Part shown: positions 10,510-22,245 of the stretch, piece by piece | Layout of the letters: every line of letters begins with the position of its first letter | How positions within the stretch are numbered: position 1 is the first letter of the stretch | Made by a program: the position numbers and the translations under genes | DNA from: Bemisia tabaci | Taxonomy: Eukaryota > Arthropoda > Insecta > Hemiptera > Aleyrodidae | Length of the DNA stretch: 64,000 nt | Assembly: GCF_918797505.1 (NCBI RefSeq) | Contig: NC_092798.1 | Span: 2,307,501-2,371,500, forward strand | Reading direction: 5' to 3' | The notes under the pieces: generated by a model | Databases searched by the model: none | Told to the model about the DNA's origin: nothing | What the model saw: only the letters and a program-made list of their open reading frames with translations

Positions 10510-11928
10510 GGACTTCATGTCCACCTACCTTTCGTCCATTAAATAAATGTCCACCGCTATTTATGTCCACTAAGTCCACTTTATTAAGTCCACATGCTTT
10601 AATGTCCAACCATGAATATGTCCAAATTGTCCAAATTGTGGACAAGTTATGTCCACATTTTTTTCTTCTCTTTTAAATGACAGGAACCATATGCATACTA
10701 CTACTACCTTCATTCTTAAAAAAATTTCATTTATGAATCAAGTCATGAAAAAGAACAGACTCTAAGAGCAGATAAAAACATATGTTCATGTGTACACTGT
10801 ACGGATATGATAAGATGAAAACCGAAGCGGGAGCCTAGGAAACGCTCCAATGCCAAATTAAACATTTTTCAGTAACAGATGCAGTCAAAATTGAAAGTCC
10901 TCTTCAACTAGTTATTTCGTAAGCCTTCAATCTTGTAGGATACTGTGCAACGCCTCTAACGCGAAATAGTTGCTTAAAGCGTTGCGGCGTGGCAGGCAAC
11001 CAGTGTGACACGCGCATAGGCTCCAGTGCGCGTTCTGCGCTGCTAACACGCCGCTCCGCTCAGTGTTAGGCTCTAATATTTAAACTCGCGGAGTCAGCGT
11101 TTTTCAACTTATAATTTTGAAATGTTTGAAAACTCTGCATGAATTATTCTCATTTAAATTGATGAAAAAGAAATATGTACTACTAGAAAATGTAATGTGT
11201 TTTTTGTAAATATAATAGTGCGGTTCCGTATCAAATTTAATGATTTCCAAAGCATTCAAATTTATTCTTTTATGTTTTGGGCTTTTACTGTGCTGCAGCG
11301 TGGTGTAAGCGCAACCAAACGCTCAAAATTGGACGTATTTGATTCAAGGAGGTCGATGTACAAATAAGTAAAAAAAAAAAAATTGCGAGCCTCTTAGTTT
11401 TTTTTCCTCTTTTATTAATTTTAGTACAGTTTCTTTCATCACAACTACGGCTCATTGAGATTCATATCGATGCCATTGCTTGGAAAAGGTTTTACAAATA
11501 TTTACCACGTTTTAAAAATGTAAATGTTTTTGAAATGAAGTAATCAATTTTATTAAAAAAAAAAAAGAATGTACATTTAAGACATATTTTAGATCGGAAA
11601 TTTGAAGGATAGAAATGAAACCAAGTATTTACCAAAGACAATTTGAAACGATGAATCAAAAGAAGAAATTAACATTTCATTTAAAATATGAGTTACGATA
11701 ACAACACTTCATTCTCTCTTAATTTTCTCATTTCGATATTGTCAATATAATTTTACACACGGACTAAAATATGACGCTTGAATTTGATTTTAGTGGACTT
11801 TACATTTGTGGACTTAACTAAGTGGACGTTTAAGTAGTGGACTTAACAATAGTGTGGGCTTTAGAACTGTGGACGTAAAAATTGTGGACGAAAAATCTGT
11901 GGACGTAAAAAAAGTGGACATAAAGTCC
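10510..11928. mobile_element. element with inverted subterminal GTCCAC arrays
   Basis: The left 150 bp (from GGACTTCATGTCCAC) holds about ten GTCCA motifs, mostly at 12-20 bp spacing. The right 140 bp holds about nine TGGAC motifs in the inverse orientation, ending GTGGACATAAAGTCC. The ends form an imperfect inverted repeat. The middle contains a nested family J repeat and no transposase. Arrayed end motifs are typical of transposase-binding subterminal repeats, which is inference here. Confidence 0.7.
10919..11260 (-). repeat. family J repeat, nested, reverse orientation
   Basis: Its reverse complement aligns with 20965-21400: GGAAATCATTAAATTTGATA, CGGAACC, ACGCTGACTCCGC, TTAGAGCCTAACAC, GCGGAGCGGCG, then the GCAACTATTTC core. 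It lacks the 74-bp palindrome of the other copy. Confidence 0.8.
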
Positions 11929-12202
11929 GTATACCTCCCGTGGCAAAAGTAAGGGGCCTATATCATAAAATACATAAAGTGCAGATTCTTTGAGTCCCTA
12001 TCCTTTAACACGTGAAAAAAAATTGGCGTGTGTACCTCTGTCCTCTACTTTCCCCTTTCTAGATCGTTTTGTATTTTAGGAACGACCACTAAATTGACAT
12101 TTGACGACACTGTTTTATTCTTCCATTTTAATCTATTATCAAAGTAATTTAGATGAAATCACTATTCCGTATTTTGAATTAATTGTTTTGTATGAATGCA
12201 AA
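11929..12202. other. unassigned non-coding stretch
   Basis: No repeat family or exon was identified. Confidence 0.4.
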
Positions 12203-12291
12203 TTGGAAGCACTTATGCTAAAAGGAACTATAAGCATAGGGTTTGCATGTCACATAGTTCCTTTTAGCATAAATACGTCCACTTTAAAAAA
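12203..12291. mobile_element. family B variant, short
   Basis: CTTATGCTAAAAGGAACTAT and ATAGTTCCTTTTAGCATAAA form inverted arms, with AATACGTCC at the right end. The middle GTGAGCCC segment is absent. Confidence 0.7.
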
Positions 12292-13720
12292 TAGTGTTGC
12301 CAATTTTCCAGAATGGAGTTCATTGTCTGAAAAAGCCGGGGACATACGCAAAGAAACATGTGTTGAGTTCAACCAGTTATAAATCTCCTGCCAAAAATTC
12401 AGATGATAGAAACATTGTAAACATGAAGGTAGTTGTTAAAGTTAATCCTTAATATTGAGTTTTAGCGGAGAATAAAACTCAAATCTCTTTTTCTTTATTC
12501 AAACCTGTTGCAACGTGGTGCGTCTCTGTTACAGTCACAATTAGTTCAATTTATCTACCACGGTAGTTTTGTCAACTCGCGTTTGTACCGAAACATCATA
12601 ATGAGCTAAACGCGGTTTTATGGATACCCTTTGTCGCCAGCCATGTCCTACTTTTTGACACCCAATACAGGCACCTGCACCACAAGATCTATGGGTAGTG
12701 TTTCTAGAATGGGAACCACGTGGTATAAACTGTTGCAAAATTTCTATACTCTCCTTATGACAGCTCCTTAGTAAGTGCGCTCATTATCCTTTGTCACGTG
12801 ATAAATATGCCCATGGATATGTCGAGGACAATTCGTCAAATCACGCATTATATCAAAAGCTTAGGCCGCCGGTAGTCAAATTTTGACAGTTTACGGAATT
12901 CTGTAAATTTATGGCGAGGAGTTGACGGGTTTTCAATATTTTGGGAAGAATAACTCTTCAGATCCGCGAACTCTCCTTGTTCCGTCCTTTTTACATGCCT
13001 TTAGTACATTTAAATGTTAAAATTTTAAAAATTCTATGTTTCATGACCAGCTGAAAATTCCATGATAAACGTGCATTCAGGATCTTTAAATCGTTTAAAA
13101 TACTATTGTACGCTGCATATTTTTACAGAGAATTCTTTCTTACAGGAGCAACGAATTATTTTGTCTAAAATTAGGGTAAAAAATCAAAATTTCAATCTAA
13201 GTAAGAATATTTGACTATTTGCTTAGGCATTTGACAAAATGCCTGATTTGATTATTTGCCTTCGACAGATATATTAAGGTCCGTCTTCGATAACAGTTTT
13301 ACGGAAAGATATTTTCTGTTGGATCGATAGGAGTCCCAATTAATAATTCCCGGACTGAGATTCTCGTTGAGTCAACAAGAAATTCCCTACTTTCAGACGA
13401 TATTTCTGATATTTCAAAGAGATGTCCCGTCCCGAATGAAGATTTTCAGCTGACTCAACGAGAGTTTTTGTTAAGGAATAATCATAAACTGGACATTTAT
13501 TCTCTGGGTAACGGGTTACTCAAATACTAATGGAGCGTCAGATCCAGAGAAGACAAAAATTGATGGTTTTAATCTCATTTCCTGTTTCAGGTGAACTGAA
13601 TTTGTCGCAATTTTGTTAACCTCCACTCATTTTTTCACCTTTCGTCAGGAAAACTTATTTCACTGGGTGAAAAGTTGATCAGTCATATTTGTCAAAGCGG
13701 CAGCTGAATCTGATTGATAT
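12292..13720. other. unassigned non-coding stretch
   Basis: It is AT-rich with short open frames of no recognisable family. No repeat shared with the rest of the window was found. Confidence 0.4.
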
Positions 13721-13976
13721 CGTCGTCTCCCAGACGAAGGGATGTAACTCCATTCCAACGTTGCCAAATGGATTCAAACCATTAATATCTCTTACAAAAA
13801 TAAACCTGTGCCATTTATATCCAAAATTTTGCTGATTTTCGCATGAGATTTGAGGAACAATCCCTGAAATTTTCAGTTTGTAGAAATGTCCAAGATTTTC
13901 CTGGTTAATATGAAATATGCGAGGAAGATATGGCAACATTCAAATGGAATTACGCTCCTTCATCCAGGAAACGACG
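13721..13976. mobile_element. family K MITE, copy 1
   Basis: Outer ends CGTCGTCTCC and GGAAACGACG are inverted. Inner blocks TAACTCCATTCCAACGTTGC and CCAAGATTTTCCTGGTTAAT recur at 44790 and 53970. Confidence 0.8.
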
Positions 13977-14351
13977 ATTTGATGAAGTGAAATTATTTCA
14001 TTTTTCTGTCAAATTCCATCCATGTAATAGTTTTGGGGATTTTCTAAACCTTTGCGAAATTCCACCGCAATATTTTGGGGGAGGGGACTTGAATTAAGTC
14101 CGTTGATTCTTGTCGGGAGGTGCTCGTCTTATCACACGGAAAACAAATGCATCATATCTAAAGGGGTGCCTTTTATTTTTCCCATAGCATTTTTTTTTTT
14201 TAAAACAACTGTAATTCCTATTTCCAATAAGACACTGGTTATCGTAACAATGATCCCAATAAGATAACTAGACTTCCGGTCTTCATAAATAAATCTGATG
14301 AGAAAAATATTGGTCCATCCTATAGATATTCTGCTGAGAAATTTCTCTGCG

Positions 14352-14381
14352 CCCCCCCCCCCCCCCCCCAAAAAAAAAAAA
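14352..14381 (+). repeat. C18 followed by A12
   Basis: Two adjoining homopolymers are present. Lengths of such runs are often unreliable in assemblies. Confidence 0.9.
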
Positions 14382-14634
14382 GCGTCCGAAACTCGAAGAA
14401 GTGGCGATGAAACTCGTTCGACGGCGGAAATAAATCCGAGCCAGCACGGGTGAAAAGTCTCACGTAATCCGGGGAGAAGAAGAAAAAGAAGAGGGGGTAA
14501 AGTTGGCGAGACAAGTCAGAAAGTTAAGTGAACGGAGAGTTGCAATTTCGGCCTCTCCACCCCCCACCCCCGCCCGTATCTCTGCCCTGAACAGTGAGCC
14601 TTCACGCTGAAACGAGTGCAGTCTACGATGATTA

Positions 14635-14884
14635 AAACAAAAACAGCATAAGAACACCCGGAAGTTGTCGAATTTCATTCGGGAAAACAAGAATTTCCCA
14701 GAGAAATCGTTCATCTTTCCGCGCATTTTTTCGGAGGATTTTACTCGCTATTTAGACTAGCGTTTCTGAAAATTGCGAGGTAAAATATTCATACACTGCG
14801 TAAAAAGTAATTATTTTTTCGAGCAAAACCTGGCAACGTGTGCACGTACATACGACGGTTTTCCTCCACGTGGCGGCTAGGATT
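14635..14884 (+). mobile_element. possible diverged family A element
   Basis: CATAAGAACACCCGGAAGTT near the left and GGCAACGTGTGCACGTACAT then ACGACGG near the right keep the spacing and some words of family A. The ends are too diverged to be certain. Confidence 0.4.
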
Positions 14885-15190
14885 TAAGTTGAATTTTGCG
14901 GGCAACTTGGCAGCAGGGGTCTCGTTGGCGTTTCCGTAAGTCACACTCATTGTGCAGTGTACTTGGCCAATTTGTGCTTGCATCGATCAAACAACCGTGT
15001 TCCTGTTGCCATGTATACACCGCCGGCACGCATTCCTCGTTTGCAAACTTGCATTCTGCAACCCCCTCTACCCCGCCCCCCTTCGACCGACCCTTACGAG
15101 CCGTTTTGGGGCGCGCGCCAGGCCAGGGTCAGTGGATCTCTTCTTCCGCGCTAGCAAAAAAGAGCGATGCCGACCGAATTTCTTGAGTTG

Positions 15191-15359
15191 CAGTAGCGTA
15201 GTGTGCTATATGCGATACATCGATTGATCTGCCGTTCAAACCTATGGAAAAGGATCGATAAACAGGGTGTTTGCAACGAGCATTTTAATAATGAATGATT
15301 CTTTGCCACGGCTTCCAATGGGAAAATATCGATAATCGACCATTAAGGTATCGCCACTG
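15191..15359 (+). mobile_element. family D hAT MITE with perfect 8-bp target-site duplication
   Basis: The ends CAGTAGCGTA and TATCGCCACTG are inverted, and TTGAGTTG flanks both sides exactly (15183-15190 and 15360-15367). An 8-bp duplication with CAGNG-type ends is the hAT superfamily signature. The 169-bp body has no coding capacity. Confidence 0.92.
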
Positions 15360-16004
15360 TTGAGTTGAGATAAGCGGCTCGAATCGAACCGAGGGCTCGA
15401 GAACAAAACATTGTGGGAGAAAATCAGGCAATTTGCAATGCAGTGAGGTCAATACTGCTTAAAACTACTCAACTCGGGAAATTCGGTCGGATTTGATCAA
15501 AATTACTCCAACTACACATTGCCTGATTTCCTCTTTCCTTGAAACTTATTCCTATGAATTTCCTCTTTTAATTTTTAATAAAATTTTTAAAAAAATGTAA
15601 AAAAAATTTAAAAAAAAATACTCGCAAGGTTCAAAATCAGGTGTCACTTGTTTTCTTGAAAAAAAAATAATAATGATAAAAAATCAAGTAAAACATGCGC
15701 GCAAGAACATCAGGCAACGTGCAGCTAGAATAGTTTTAGTTAAAGCTGTCCTAATTTTCCGAGCTGAGCTGAGTAGTTTCCACCACAATCAACCTCAAAG
15801 AATTATACGTTGTGTTTGATTTCCTAACGTATTCATTCAATCAACACGTTACTGAATAACATTTTCACTCACCTTTTTTGGGTTATTAAGCATTACCATA
15901 ATTTTCGTCTGTTTAGTTGTGAGTGCACTTTACTCCATAAAAGAGAAGCACATATTGCCATATTGGATGATTTCAACATAAAACGGTGTTTCTAGTATTT
16001 AGAG
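15360..16004. other. A-rich non-coding stretch
   Basis: An A-rich run lies at about 15570-15690. No exon or repeat family was assigned. Confidence 0.4.
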
Positions 16005-16850
16005 GGTAGGCAGAAACGCATCTCTCAGGTTGAAACCCTATTGTCGCAATATTTCAAAATGAAGGGCAACACTTGAAATAAGAGTGTCAAATGAGCAACC
16101 AATCGTAGTTTTCCTTCAATTAAACACATACTTCGAGTCAAAATAGCCGCTGAAGGCCAATATTTGCTAGATGCTTTGCACCTGAAAGCGTGTGGAATCA
16201 AATGAGCGACAAAACGCAGTTTTCCTTCAACTGAACAGGTAGGCAGTAACACATCCCTGAAGTCGAAATAGTCGCATCCTCTCCAATTGAAGGCCAGCAT
16301 TTGAATCTAAACTAGATCTTCCACAGTACAGAGTGCAGAATCAAATGAGCAACAAAACGTAGTTTTCCGTCAATTGAACAAGTAGGCAGTAACACATCCC
16401 TGAGTCGAATTTAAAAATGAAGGCCAACATTTGAAACTAGATGCCTCGTACTGTGCCTAAATAGCAAGAAGCGTAAATGAGCAAGTAGGCAAAAAACCCT
16501 TCTCTTGAATAGTTCCCTTTCTAAATAGTCGCATCCTTTCGAAATGAAGGCCAACATCTGAAACTAGATGTCTTGTGCTGCATAGCGTGCAGTGTCAATG
16601 AGCAACAAAACATATTTTCCCTTCATTTGAGCCACTGGGTAAAAAACCCCTCCCTTGAGTCGAAATAGTCGCATCCTTTCAAAATGAAGGCCAACATTTG
16701 AAACTAGTATTTGCACCGTATAGCGTGCGGTGATAATGAGCAACAAAACATATCTCCCCTTCATTTGAGCAGGTAGGCATAAACACATCCTGCGCGCGAG
16801 CCAATCGCATCCTTTCAAATTGAAGGCGTATTTTCGCAACACGATGCCGA
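16005..16850. repeat. minisatellite of diverged 110-145 bp units
   Basis: The phrases ATGAGCAACAAAACRTA, GTTTTCCTTCAA, AGTCGAAATAGTCGCATCC and AATGAAGGCCAACATTTGAA recur about six to seven times. ATGAGC anchors lie at about 16091, 16202, 16344, 16474, 16597 and 16735. Units vary in length by internal deletion. Reverse-strand open frames here are by-products of the repeat. Confidence 0.85.
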
Positions 16851-17790
16851 GCCCCCGATCTCGTGTGATTTTCATACGGCAGAAACATGAAATAAAACCA
16901 GGATTTAGATAAGTGAAGGATTTAAAGCGGGGGGTGGTAAAAAGCGGGAACAAGTTTCAAGACGCCGGCAAAAAGGCAGCCAACAGCCCCCGTATGAAAT
17001 AACACTAAATTGATACCCGTTTCGAGAAGCGCGAGGGGGGGGGGGGGAGGGGGGCAAAACTGATGAATAAATCATATCAACACGTCTACACGAAATTTTT
17101 TGTGAGCCTCCCCGGGAAAGTTCCCAATAAGCCATAAAAATACAGGAAACGTAAGTGCTCCAGCCAAAGAACTAATTTAGAACGTGCTCGGTGTCCGACT
17201 CACGTCTCGGCGAGCGGTACCGAGGCATCGCTGCCAGATCGCACCTTTAAATGCCCGATTTCCCACCATTCATTCCTCCAGTTTTTCCGTCCGAGATCTG
17301 GCAACAGTGTTCGACACGGGTGACACGTATTCTGTAAGTTGTAAATAAGTTTCGAATTCGCTCTCCCTCGGTGGGAGAAAGTGGCTTTGCGCGGAAGCAC
17401 CTAAACCGATTCCTGCTCCCCCGTGACACAAAAAGGGGGGGGGGGGGGGTGAAAGGGGGGCGCACGCGGGACCCCCGTGTGAAAAAAGATGTTACGATGC
17501 AATTTTATTTAATGTACCTGTCATTTACTTTTGCCCCTGATACAGTGAGGATTTTCTGAGCATGTTCGCTGGACCGAACGACGTATGTGCAACTGGGTTT
17601 AGAAGGAGCCATGCGTGATTTTAGTTAAGAGTGCGTTTAGATCTGATACGTGACTTTTGCTTTATTGTGCACCGTAAAAACCATTCGACTTCGGCTATCT
17701 TCGGTATGAAAACTGGGTCAAAAATTGACTCAAACTGATGGCATGTTATTTGGGATCAACTAGTGTTATTTTATGGATGGCAGACAATGG
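16851..17790. other. non-coding stretch with two long G tracts
   Basis: G runs occur at about 17035-17047 and 17436-17449. Short frames across them are Gly/Pro low complexity. No exon is supported. Confidence 0.4.
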
Positions 17791-18305
17791 GGGTTTTGCA
17801 TGTGTCAGGAATTCGCAATTTATGCACTATTACTGATGTGCAATTTTGCGAGAAACTAGATGGCGCCACTTGTTTTTTTCTGAAATCGATTCCAAAGCTC
17901 AAAAAAGCTCTCAAAAGGTGAGGCCCGAATGAAGAAGATATCCCACGTTACCCTGAGAGTCCACTTCCATATCAAGACAAACTCTCCATGCAAAATACGG
18001 AGCAAACACATTAACAGGGTTGCTACTTTCTTGGGACTCAAAATCCAAAAGTGAAAACACGGAAACCCTGCCAATGCATTTACTCCGAGTTTGCATGGAG
18101 AGTTTTTATAGATACAGGGGTGGACTCTTAGGGTAACGCGAGATATCCCCACCCCCCCACCACCCATTCAGGCTTCAACTTTGAGAGTTTTTTTTAAAGC
18201 TTTAGCGTTGGTTTCAGAGAAAACCAGTGGCACCATCGTATTTCTCGTGAAATTTCCATAAGCATCGGTGGTTAAATCGCAAATCCCTGACACATACAAA
18301 CGCTC
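17791..18305. mobile_element. about 510-bp foldback element
   Basis: Outer arms TTTTGCATGTGTCAGGAATT and AATCCCTGACACATACAAA pair. Inner arms GATATCCCACGTTACCCTGA and TTAGGGTAACGCGAGATATC pair inside them, as do ACAAACTCTCCATGCAAA and TTTGCATGGAGAGTTTTT. It has no coding capacity. Confidence 0.75.
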
Positions 18306-19172
18306 CATTGATCACTGAAAACAGGACGTTATTGAGCTCCTTCATACGTCTTCATCATCAAAATTTCACACGGAGTGCGATAGGCATGTTCGAAATTTCA
18401 AAATTTAAGTTCTGAGAAAGAATATTCAGTTTTGTACACACGCAAATCCCTTATCTCAGCTCACAATGGATCCGAGGTCTACATACTTGGTTCAAGATAG
18501 GACTACTGTAATGTTATCATGCTTTACGATGTAAGATTCTTCCTTCAGGCAGAATTTATCCTGTCACGTTTAGAAGCATTTCGTATGAGGATTTCAAGAT
18601 AATGTGAGGGAAACCAAACTGAAACAATTACTTCAATTTTGAGTCTGTTTCCAACTGCCGATTCGACCCACTTTGATTTTAGATTTTTTGCGAGTAAAAA
18701 GTTCGATCCGACTAATTTTAGAGGATATCACAAACATCGATATCTTTTTCTCAATATGCTCAATATGTTCCGCTTCAAATGTCGATGCGAGAATACATCT
18801 TTTATAACTTCGATTCTCATCTCGTCTGGTGGTTTGTTAAAAGTTTTAGACATACACGTCTCAAAACTTGGTGGGAAATGATTTGACTACCGTTGAGCGG
18901 TACAGCGCGTACCGTCCCTAGTAAAAATGAGTTACCCTGACGTTAGGCTGATTCACTTTTACTATCGGGGTTGATTTTCGCAAATCATCTTATTTCAACA
19001 TCCAAGTTGCTGACATCAAATATTTTCACCCCCAAGCCTTCCAAAAGTTCTGATACAACTCTTTTACCTTCTGAGGACGAATCGTGTCAGCTAAACCGGA
19101 ATGCATTCTGAAATAAAGGACCATAATGATTCTGGCCTATCCATTAGTACACCTATTAGTATAGGATAAATT
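18306..19172. other. unassigned non-coding stretch
   Basis: No shared repeat or exon was seen. Confidence 0.35.
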
Positions 19173-19580
19173 AAAGTGGAAAAAGAGGAGGAATATCAGA
19201 GGAAGAGAAAAAAGAGTAAAAAAAGGAAGAAGAGAATAGAGAAGAGAAAATTGACGAGAAACAGAGGTAAAAGAGTTAGGGATCAAAGAATGACAGCAAG
19301 GAACGAGGACAGAGAACAGGAAGAGAGAGGATATGGAGGAAAAAGAAACGAACAGAAAGAAAAAGGAAAATATCAGGAAGAATAAGAAGTAAAATATCAA
19401 GAATATGGTGAAGAAGAAGAAGAAGGTATGAACAGCGAGAAGAAGAAAAATATTAGGAGCTAATAGGAAGGAAAAGAAAAATAATACGGTGAAGAAGAAG
19501 CAGAAGAAGAAGAAGAAGAAGAAGAAAAGGATAAAGAATACGGAGAGAAAAAAGAAGGATTCGGAATGGAAGAAGCATAG
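19173..19580 (+). repeat. 400-bp polypurine tract with a (GAA)n core
   Basis: The plus strand is almost entirely A and G for about 400 bases, including a GAAGAA run near 19496-19530. The complementary strand gives a Phe-rich frame that is an artefact of composition. Such tracts can form triplex DNA; nothing here shows that this one does. Confidence 0.85.
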
Positions 19581-20097
19581 GAGCATTTAGAGCACATACG
19601 TTGTTCTTACATTGAGCCTAAAAAGTTCCTTGTTGCAAAAAGTAGTCGAATTGGAGGACGGGCACTAGAAGTGAGTTTTGTCCCACCGGTCTCAGGTACC
19701 GAGTTGACGTGGAAATGGAATGAGATTCGGGACAGGATAACACAGAGACACTCTCGTAACTTCCCGGCGAACATTTAAAAGTTAAACTTGGCCGGTAACA
19801 GTGTCAAGGCTCTCTAAATCACCTCAACTTCCCAGAACTAGCCTCCAGTCGCGAACTTCCCGGGCAAAGGTTTCCGAAACTTTCGCAGGCATATAACAGA
19901 CTTCTGAGACTATCTCCGCTTCTAATAAAATTCCGAATTTTTACAGTCTTCCTTCAGAATTCCTTCCTTCAAGTGAATCAATACTCAAATACAAATTCAA
20001 TCATTAATGAAGCAGTCCACATTTTAACATAATTGATCAGGAAGGTTTGGATTCCTCCTTCCTGAAGTTGGGATTAAAAGTTTTTTGTGGCTCTCTA
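19581..20097. other. unassigned non-coding stretch
   Basis: No family match or exon was seen. Confidence 0.35.
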
Positions 20098-20223
20098 TTG
20101 GATGGATTTGAATGAAAACGAACCGTAGCCGTTGTGACATGAGCCCTGTCTTGCATGTATTTTTATGGATTTTGCGGCTCATGCCAAAAAGGACATGGTT
20201 CATTATCATTTAAATACGTCCAA
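20098..20223. mobile_element. family B variant
   Basis: It has GTGACATGAGCCCTGTCTTG and GCGGCTCATGCC in the middle and ends TTAAATACGTCCAA. The arms read AATGAAAACGAACC and GGTTCATTATCATT. Confidence 0.65.
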
Positions 20224-20717
20224 TTTGAAGTTCCATTTCCAAAGAAATGAAATATTTATTCTTCTCTAGGTAACATATAGCTGTTCCATTAAAGAATTTA
20301 CTGTGTTGAAATCCAATTTTGTGAAAAACCCGTAAACCCGTTCGAGTAAAAGTCTTTTTTCCTTGTTTTGTAATGTTTTTTATCTTTCTTTTAACATTTG
20401 CTATGCGTTTTATTCTCTTTTTCCAGTTTATTGTTCAAGTGCATCACACTCGGAAGTGTTTTAGGATGAAAGGAGGAATTTTTCAGATTGAAAATACATT
20501 AAGTCACTCGCATACTTTTTTTTTAAAAAAAATGTCAATGGTATTTTTGCCCTCATTCAAGGAAATCGGCAGGTCTTGAAATAGGGGTTTAAAAATGATA
20601 ACAAGATGCCAAAGAAAATATCTTGAAAATGGGATGGCCAGCCAGCATCAGTTTAGGAATTACATGTCTCTTGCAACTGTGTGACAATATGTAAATTGAG
20701 AGCAAGTATACAAACAT

Positions 20718-21666
20718 CCCTGGTAAAAATTGGCGATAAAAGCTGCGTTTCAAAATACCATAGGAATTCTTATAGCCGGCTAAAGAAGGCTACAGAAAAT
20801 CATATAGCTGGCTGTAGAATGCGGAGAAAATCATATGGCCGGGCTGTACGGACGATAAAAAATTATGCAGCCGGGCTATAGTTCCTATCGCAGGGCTTTA
20901 CACTTTATCGCCTGGCTGTTGCTTTTTCGCCATCGATTATAAAAGGCTATAAGAAATTGTGTAGAAATTCGTCTGCTTTGGAAATCATTAAGTTTGATAC
21001 GGAACCACCTTGATATTTACAAAACAAACGTTATATTTTCCTTAAATACTTATTTTTTTCATCAATTAAAACGAGAATAATGCATACAGGATGTGCAAAT
21101 ATTTCAAAATCATGAGTTGAATAACGCTGACTCCGCCAGATTAAATATATTAGAGCCTAACACAAAGCGGAGCGGCGACGCACTGACGCCTACAAACCTA
21201 ACAAGGATACTTCACGCATTGCGCAATGCGTGCAGTATCCCTGTTAGGTTTGTAGGCGCCAATGCGCGTTTCGCGCTGGCTGCCCGCCTGCCGCACCGCA
21301 GCTTGCCACGGCGCTTGAAGCAACTATTTCACACGAGAGGTATTGCACAGTATCATACGAAACTGAAGGCGCTCTAATATATTAGGAATGGCAGGCATCC
21401 ATCAAAAGTACGGAGCATTCCTCGCAAAATAAATCAAAATACTACGGCCCAAAAAGAGAGCAGTGGTCCAAAAACTCACTAAATCCTAGCATCCGTAATT
21501 AGTGACGTTTAGCATACACCCTGGCTGTGAGTTGCCTAATCGCCATCGGCTATAAAATGCTATAAGAAATTGTGTAGCCGGCTATAGAAGCTATTGGAAA
21601 TCTTACAGCCGGTCGCAGGTCAATGGTATTTTGGAACACAGATTCTACTGCCAATATATACCAGGG
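20718..21666. mobile_element. CCCTGGTA-ended element interrupted by a family J repeat
   Basis: The left end CCCTGGTAAAAATTGGCGAT and right end ATATATACCAGGG, with inner partners TTTCAAAATACCAT and ATGGTATTTTGGAACA, are inverted. Both flanks carry repeated TATAGCCGGCTA words and a shared CGCCATCGRYTATAAAA. A family J copy interrupts the middle. Confidence 0.75.
20965..21400 (+). repeat. family J repeat with a 74-bp internal palindrome
   Basis: It aligns with the reverse complement of 10919-11260. At about 21186-21259 it contains a near-perfect palindrome centred on GCATTGCGCAATGC; one arm matches the 68-bp unit tandemly repeated at 58530-58735. It ends with the GCAACTATTTCACACGAGAG core. Confidence 0.8.
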
Positions 21667-21670
21667 ATTT

Positions 21671-21792
21671 GGACGTATTTCTATCAAACGAAACTATGTG
21701 CATTAAGATATGAGCCCTGAGACCCATAAGAATGCATGCATAACAGAGCTCACGTCATAATGCATATAGTTCCGTTTCACAGAAATACGTCC
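21671..21792. mobile_element. family B MITE
   Basis: It starts GGACGTATTTCTATCAAACG, has ATGAGCCCTGAGACCCATAA in the middle and ends CAGAAATACGTCC. It starts four bases after the preceding element ends. Confidence 0.88.
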
Positions 21793-21932
21793 ATATGCAC
21801 GCTTTACACACTTCACTTCATCACGATCACCTCACCGAAATTATTGTCGCTTAGTTGTTTTGATGTTGTTTTGTGTCAGAGAAATGTTGAATTTGGCTCA
21901 GGCACTAGTCGCTGTTGAGGTCGTCAGACTTG

Positions 21933-22075
21933 TGCCCTTTGCACACGTTGCAAGTGTTTTGCAGAAAGTGGGGGCCATCGGTGCATTATTCATCGATGAT
22001 CGTGCAATCTGTTGCAAAAACCCTCATCGATGACCCCCACTTACAACTTAAAACTTGCAACGTGTGCAAAGGGCA
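21933..22075. mobile_element. 143-bp palindromic MITE
   Basis: TGCCCTTTGCACACGTTGCA and TGCAACGTGTGCAAAGGGCA are perfect inverted ends. GTGGGGGCCATCG and CGATGACCCCCAC continue the pairing inside. Confidence 0.85.
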
Positions 22076-22245
22076 TAGTGGATCGGGTTGAAAAAGAACG
22101 TTCTCCATTAGGATTTGATCGGAAAAGTCAACCAAATCCACTCGCGGAAATTCGCCTCTTGTCAGTGTTTTTTCAACGAGCAGCAGCATTCACCAAAAAG
22201 CCCCTCGAAATTAAAGGTAAGCTGCGACGATAAACTCGCTGCAAA

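Noticed and set aside
14132..14371. 79-codon frame with hydrophobic stretches that looked membrane-like
   Set aside because: It starts in a C tract, has no homologue I recognise, and has no splice or conservation evidence.
16005..16850. CRISPR-like array
   Set aside because: Units of 110-145 bp diverge throughout, with no constant short repeat and unique spacers, in a eukaryotic setting.
19137..19586. 149-codon Phe/Leu-rich frame
   Set aside because: It is the pyrimidine strand of the polypurine tract and reflects composition only.
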